Assembly: GCA_948567375.1 (NCBI GenBank) | Contig: OX419755.1 | Coordinates: forward strand, 49,742,291-49,806,290 | Length of the DNA stretch: 64,000 bases | Reading direction: 5' to 3' | Origin: Lunularia cruciata | Lineage: Eukaryota; Streptophyta; Marchantiopsida; Lunulariales; Lunulariaceae | The notes under the pieces: generated by a model | Database searches by the model: none | Told to the model about the DNA's origin: nothing | Seen by the model: only the letters and a program-made list of their open reading frames with translations | Program-made: the position numbers and the translations under genes | In this document: positions 58,243 to 64,000 of the stretch, in pieces | Numbering within the stretch: position 1 is the first letter of the stretch | How the letters are laid out: each line of letters opens with the position of its first letter

Positions 58243-59026
58243 CATTGAGTAGTAATTTAGGCAAAATAACAAAGGGCAAAGATGACCAATTTAGGATGGC
58301 TTATCAACACTACTTGCAAATACTTGATTATTTGAAGGATCCATAGCACTTTAGTAAAATCCATAGATCTGACTAAAGTGGATCAAATGCCATGTTGTTT
58401 TGGACTTGTTATCTAGAAAAGCATGCCATTCAACTACATGGCTACTTACTTAGTTCGGTACAAGCAAGGATTTCACCCTCTATGAATGGTGATAGCGTTT
58501 AAAAAAATGTGCAAGATATGTGAATCATCCAAAGATACTCAAGAATGGAAAAAAAATTTGAACTAGGAAGGGTCTCATAGATAAGGGCTTGAAGCAAGGA
58601 TGGAGAACAATTGAGGATAAACTCAATCATCTTTGTCCATTTTTTGAAAGAATGGATATAATGTTGGGGTGCAGAGCCAATACATCTCTCCTTGCATTGG
58701 TTAGGATTGGTGGTATAGAGGAGGAAGTTTAGTTTATGGGTGGAACATGCCCTATTTTCACACCACTAGAGAAGGCCAATGAAAAAATGGGAGAAAATCC
58801 TCTTGAAGAATCAATTCTTGTTAGTATCCCAAGCATCCAAGGGTCCTTGGATGGCATGTTTACATTTGGAAATTCTGAATGTAGGTCATTGGGAGTCCTA
58901 GACAAGGATGACAGTCCCTATTTGACAAGAGATAAAGCAGAGCAACACTCCCATACTTCACAAGCAAAAGGGAATCACTCAAGAGGGAATGGAGCACCAA
59001 GAGTAAAGGAGAACCAAAGAGAGTGA
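58243..59026 (+). pseudogene. Second copy of the Myb/SANT-like gene (degraded)
   Basis: Plus-strand text begins GKITKGKDDQFRMAYQHYLQILDYLKDP and continues with KIH. After frame changes it has KKMCKICESS, GLIDKGLKQGWRTIEDKLNHLCPFFERMDIMLGC and an IEEEV acidic end (about 58720). These align in order with the split minus-strand copy (FRMVT / HHFAYIFDYLDNPKHF...KLNH...FHRMDIMFGC...IEEEEEGD). An open segment 58736-59026 (start MGGTCPIFTPLEKANEK) may be the following polar C-terminal part. Stops and frame shifts show decay. Confidence 0.6.
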
Positions 59027-62000
59027 GAGAGTCAAGAATTTCATAGAGATGAGCCAATTAGAGATGCATCCAAGGAGAAAGAGAAATAGGATAATGTACA
59101 AGAACATCCAACAAGAAGGAAGTTAATTCTCAAAAGAGAGAAGGAACTCAAAAGCTTCCAAGATGACCCCAGCACTCACAACTGATCTGGCTTCATTGTC
59201 ACAAGATCTAGTATCTCACACCAAACTGAGAATTGAATCAATAGAATCCAAGGAGAGATGTAATATAAATCAAGTTTACCGAGTTTTTTTGGGTATTTAA
59301 TATAGCACATGTTTCTTCTTTGTTTGGCAATGATTATATCCATGTTTCCATGTGAAACATTGAGAAATTCTCTTGTTGTAGATTCATCCATTTGTATATG
59401 GATTACATAATAATTTGATTATGATAGGAAAACTACATAGAAAGAGAAGAATATAAGAACTTCAAAGCTACCAAACTACAAACTACCAAAGGCACACTCC
59501 TCTTGTCTGACATTCATGTTTGAAAAATATTTAAATCATATTATTTAAAACACAAAGCATCCAAATTTTAGGAGCACCACTATCCCTATCCAAGCACTTT
59601 GTTTGCATAGATCCAAACATTTTTTTGGTTCAACCCACACAAACCATGCAAACCACCACAAGTTTGCACGGACTGCATAGATTGCATGGTCCACATTCCA
59701 AACATGTACATTTGATTATAATCCACACTTTCCATTGTTGAGTTGATAGAAAATAGAAAAAATATAAAGCTCTATACATGTTGCATAAATAGTGTCCAAC
59801 AATATTGCAAGTTTGAAAGAGAAATATGTAAAAGTATATACAGGACAAAAAGTATGTACAAAATATAAAAGCACTAAAGGCTACGCCTAAGGTCTAGTGT
59901 GTATATCTCTCCATGGCATCATGTAACTTCCAATATAAGGCAATTCTAATAAAAAAAATGACTATAGCATCACATCCATCTCTTCTCTCGAGCATGCATT
60001 AGAGGTTCACTAAATGCTCTTTTTACAAGCTCATAAGAGTCAAAACTATAGTCCCTCAATCTATCACTCATCAACTCCTTCTTTAGGAATCAAACAATTA
60101 GAGCCATGGAAGCACTAAATCTATCTAGAGGTGAGACAAGGAGCCAAACTAATGAAGTATATGAAGTACTAAGGGTATCTATTGGTGAAAAAAGTAGAGG
60201 ATATATAGGTCCATGAGGATAGTTCTTGCAATAAGGAAGAGCCTCTCCATCCACAAATAATATATCTCAAATAGATAACCTAATTAGGTAAAAGTACTAT
60301 ATGATCTAACCATAAAACCTTTAAACTCATCAAAATATCCATCCATCTCAGTGAGGCATGCCATGAAATGTGAACTAGTGTGAACTCTTGCCGGTAGATT
60401 GCCAAACTCCCACATAGAATGTAATTGGTCTCCATCACACTTTGGACCAATTGTCCATATGATCGCCTCAAAGTGAGAGATACAATACTCCATGAACTCT
60501 CTAATGCAATGCTATGGAATAAACCATTAATTAATATTTGTGGTAAAATAGCACCATCCTCTCTTTATGGTCCCCAAACACAACTCCAAGAAAATGAGGT
60601 CTACTAGGATCTCTCACAACTGCTGTACAACTCAAATCTAATACTAGAATATTCTTCCTCAAATCTATATGGAAAATGATACAAGCAATGAATAATCTAG
60701 ATAAACTCATCTTCTCTCTCAAAAAATTGAGTCTCTATAACTCATCACTCAAAGATGCCTTCTACTAAAAGCCATAAGCACTCATGGTAAATACCCCAAA
60801 AACTCAAAGGAGTTGCAATATCATCCATTGTGAGAGGTCTCCATGATACAATATATTCTCCCAAACACAAATAAGGCTCCTCTCGTGGGCCACCTACAAG
60901 AGTCAACCAAGTTTGATTGGATTGAGTAGCTCACAAAGAAGGTGCTCTCCCATCTGATGGAGTTGTTGTCTCTCTAGCATGATGCACTGCAAATGAAGAA
61001 CTTGAAGTATGTGGTGGTGGTGGGGGTGGTGTAAGGAGGACTCTCTCTATGGAAGGATCTTTAAATGGACCAAGGGTTTGAGTTCTGATATGTGTAAAAA
61101 AAGCCTTGCTCTTGGTCTGAGTCCTTGTATCAACTAAACTAGCCTCTCTTTAAGCCCTACCACACCATAAGGGTCATCACTATGATCTGTCTCACTCCTT
61201 ACCTCCTTTGGAGAAAAACTCCAAGGATACTATAACATATCTGCCTCTAACCACTCTTTAGCCTCTTGGCAAGCATCCTCATATGCTACCCTAAGATTAT
61301 CTAGCTGAGTACTCACCTCATGTATTTCCCTCCCAATCTTCTCTAATAGTTTCATAGTAATGGAAAACTCTCTCATATACCATATCTTTTGAACTCAATA
61401 TCCTCTACTCTCTCCTTGCTATCTCTCATGAGTCCTTCCAACTTAATGAGTCTCTCCACTCAAGCTCTCACATAACACTCTCTCTAACTAATAACTCTAA
61501 CAAACTCTACTAATTTCTTGCTTGTAGTAATCTACTCAATACATAAATGAATCTTCCTCTTTGCTAGTCTACTCTCTCTCAAACACAATGTGCCCCTCAA
61601 GCCAAAATTTCTCCTTCCTTTGTGCAACTATTCTCTCATGCTTAACTAGCCTACGCTTCCTCTCACTCAAAAGGTACTCACCTAGCCTAATATCCTCCTC
61701 TCTCTTTTTTTCTCTCTCTCTCTCTCACGAGAGCTCAACCCACTCTCATCCACAATGTGAATGTACCTCTCTTTAGGGATAATTGAAAGGTGATGGCAAT
61801 GGAGGTGCTCAACTCTCTCTTTGTGTATACTATATGGATGATCATCATGCTCATGGGTACTAAGTTCTAGTACATCAACATTTGAGATGCATGGGGAGGA
61901 TCATGAGGAGTGTGATCATCAAGGTGCTCACAATTCTTCAACCATATCAATCCAACAAAAAATACCATGTTAATTGAGAAAGGTTATCCAGGAGTTTGCA

Positions 62001-62809
62001 ATAAAAAAAAATCTATATGAATCTCAAAAATATACAAACATCTACATAAGGCTAGCTAACCCATAGTCAAAGATGCACTAAACTAAAACTAAACTATACT
62101 AAACCCTAAACTCACCTGGCTGCTCATCATGTGCAAGCTCTTCCTTGTCTGCCCTCTTGTGAATATAAACATCCTCCTCTGCACCTCCAATGCTATAGAC
62201 AATCTCATCCTCTTCAAGAAGTTCACTCTCCATGAATAAATGAGTGAGAACCTATACCACATGGGTCACACAAAATTGTCTAGAATTTGGGTGCCCAAGC
62301 TACCTCTAGACTAGAACAAGCTCCACCTCAATAGCCAACAACATAAGCTCATCTCAATCATAGTCCACTAGAGTAGATCGTGCCATCTTACTCTTCACTA
62401 TGAGAATGATGTTCCCAAGCAGAACTCTGGGTCATCATGCCAGAATAAGTAGTGAACACAAGAGCTCAAAAATTAGTCTAAATGCTAGATATGCACACTA
62501 CCAATCTAGATGCACACTCCTACTTGTCATATCTCTCATTGGAAACCAATCTTTCTACCATGCTCTACGGAATTGTCTTCCTCCTCTCATACCTAGTGGC
62601 AAAAAAAATGCTCTACAAATGTGAGATGTGGTGGGAAAAAAATCTCTACTATAGACTATCCCTCTATGAGTGTCCTTCTCCCAAGTGCATGCAAACTTTG
62701 TGCATTTTGCTACCTACAAATATGTCATTAAATATTTCAATAATTAACATCTCACACAAAAACCCAAGAAGCATTTCTTATGTTGTACAAACAAGCCCAA
62801 AAACCACAT
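59027..62809. other. No gene recognised; some coding-like minus-strand text
   Basis: Minus-strand stretches at about 60800-60280 and near 61400 read like eroded protein (for example HFLGVVFGDHKERMVLFYHKY and MDDIATPLSFWGIYHEWL) but match no family I can name. The first shows a faint resemblance to plus-strand text at 37305-37487. CT-rich stretches occur near 61690-61730. Confidence 0.4.
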
Positions 62810-62945
62810 AGACCAAGCATGTCCGCCACACAGACCACATTTGCATAGCCCACGTGAACATAGTTTGCATGGCCCATATGCTTGGTTTGCATAGCCCGCT
62901 TTGGTTTATATGGCATGTGTTGGTTTTTAGCTAGGCGGCTTCATG
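62810..62945. repeat. Degenerate repeats of 'ttgcatagccc' words
   Basis: Four or five imperfect copies of ttgcat(a/g)gccc occur within about 130 bp. A related gcaaacca/tgcatggtcc cluster lies at 59640-59710. Confidence 0.5.
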
Positions 62946-63169
62946 CGATTCTATAATTTGCAACTTAAATTAGACTTAGCAATTCAAGAAATATTTTTTC
63001 ATTTGACAAAAATAAGCTAGAAACTTACATGGTGGTGAATTCTCAAGCCCAATGCATCCAAATCTATTTCATGAATGGACTCTATAGCTTCTTAAATCTG
63101 ATCTTTATCCAACCAACACTACTTCACATATGGCATATAATCCACAATCATATGAAACCTGATCAACCA

Positions 63170-63990
63170 AGGTCCTTCAATTGTCTCTTCCATGTGTTTC
63201 ATTTCAACTTCTCTCTCATACTCCTCAATTGCCATCTTGCTTGTCTTGCTTTTTTATCTTGCAATCATCTCTCTTGCGTTGTGAAAAACTTGTATTCCTT
63301 GAAATTGGCACTCTCCTCTCCTCTTGTCCCTCTACACCTCTCCTCTCTCTCACTCTCCTGCACCTATGTCTCTCACTCTCCTCTCTTCTCTTTTGCAATT
63401 TTCACCTACTCTCTCTTCCATTGTGAATGCTTTCTATCTTGAAATTCTCTCATCTCCTCTCTTTCTTGATTTACACCCGCATCTCTCATTGTGAATACTT
63501 TTTGTCCCAAAACTCTCTCCTTTCCTCTCTTTCCCAATTTGCACATGCACTCTCTCTCACTCCCGCACTTGCACTCTCTTGATTCTCCTCTCTTCTCTTT
63601 TCCCAACTTGCACTCTCTCTCACTACGAAATTTTTTTTCCCAAAACTCTCCTCTCCTGTCTTTCCCAATTCTTGCACCTGCACTTGCACCCCCTCCTTGC
63701 TACCACAAAAGGTTTTTATCCTCTCTTGGTCCTCTCTCTGATGTCTTTTTTTCCTCTCTCCTTCCTCTAAAACATGGACTCTATTTCTAGTTTCTATCAA
63801 ATTTGAACTTCTCCTCTCTATTTTCCCTTGCCACGATTTCTCTCCCCAATTTGAATTTGTGCTACATTTGGGTCTTCTTTCATAAATTTACTTCCTCTTT
63901 TCCTTTTCCTTAAACTCTGTCTTCCCTTCTTCTTAAACCCTTTCCTCTTCCTTGTTCTCTTAAATTTGTCCTCAATCTTGGCTAGCGGTC
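63170..63990. repeat. Pyrimidine-rich low-complexity tract
   Basis: About 800 bp dominated by ctctc/ttctc words with recurring phrases such as actctctc, tttcccaa.ttgcac and attgtgaa. Apparent open frames on both strands here are composition artefacts. Confidence 0.8.
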
Positions 63991-64000
63991 AACTATACAT

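Noticed and set aside
63406..63800. Arg/Glu-rich and Leu/Ser-rich frames on both strands
   Set aside because: Both result from the pyrimidine-rich low-complexity tract; no domain is present.

Overview
This is nuclear DNA from a land plant. The evidence is a 13-exon EMC1 gene whose product resembles plant EMC1, a plant-type PRCC-like gene, plant chromodomain Ty3/gypsy elements with tRNA-iMet-like primer sites, and PIF/Harbinger and Tigger/pogo relics. Introns of 110-476 bp and the mix of elements would suit a bryophyte or another non-flowering plant, but that is inference. No organelle, bacterial or CRISPR sequence is visible.

Layout. 1-5320: the 5' part of a minus-strand Ty3/gypsy element that carries gag, an aspartic protease and then a DNMT3-like cytosine-5 methyltransferase; the window edge cuts it. 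5321-7805: a decayed plus-strand gypsy pol remnant (family B), into which the first element seems to have inserted. 7806-19790: mostly degraded AT-rich DNA, with a family C LTR fragment, a complete solo LTR (9137-9876, TSD CTTGG) and a Tigger/pogo transposase relic (about 16.3-18.3 kb). 19791-28714: the genic island, with EMC1 (minus) and a PRCC-like gene (plus) diverging from a 1.46-kb intergenic stretch. EMC1 looks intact (1015 codons predicted). The PRCC-like gene has a one-base frameshift and an in-frame TGA. 28715-41385: non-coding DNA with several tandem duplications, a 64-bp-arm fold-back and a PIF/Harbinger relic containing an exact 3 x 98 bp repeat.

40659-56176 is a nest. A Myb/SANT-like coding sequence (minus) is split by a 14.1-kb family B chromovirus (41903-55999). 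That element is itself split inside its reverse transcriptase by a complete family C chromovirus (46703-53296, perfect TSD ATTTG) and by a 2.2-kb insert (44317-46545, TSD AACAC). Removing each insert and one target duplication restores the reading frame. A second copy of the Myb/SANT-like sequence (plus, about 58.25-59.0 kb) has also been hit by a family C solo LTR (57511-58242). 59-64 kb is degraded DNA ending in a long pyrimidine-rich tract.

The main points for follow-up are the methyltransferase captured by a retrotransposon, heat-shock-element-like arrays upstream of the TATA box in both family B LTRs, the split Myb/SANT-like family, and the doubly disabled PRCC-like gene. All domain calls come from reading motifs by eye; no database search was run.
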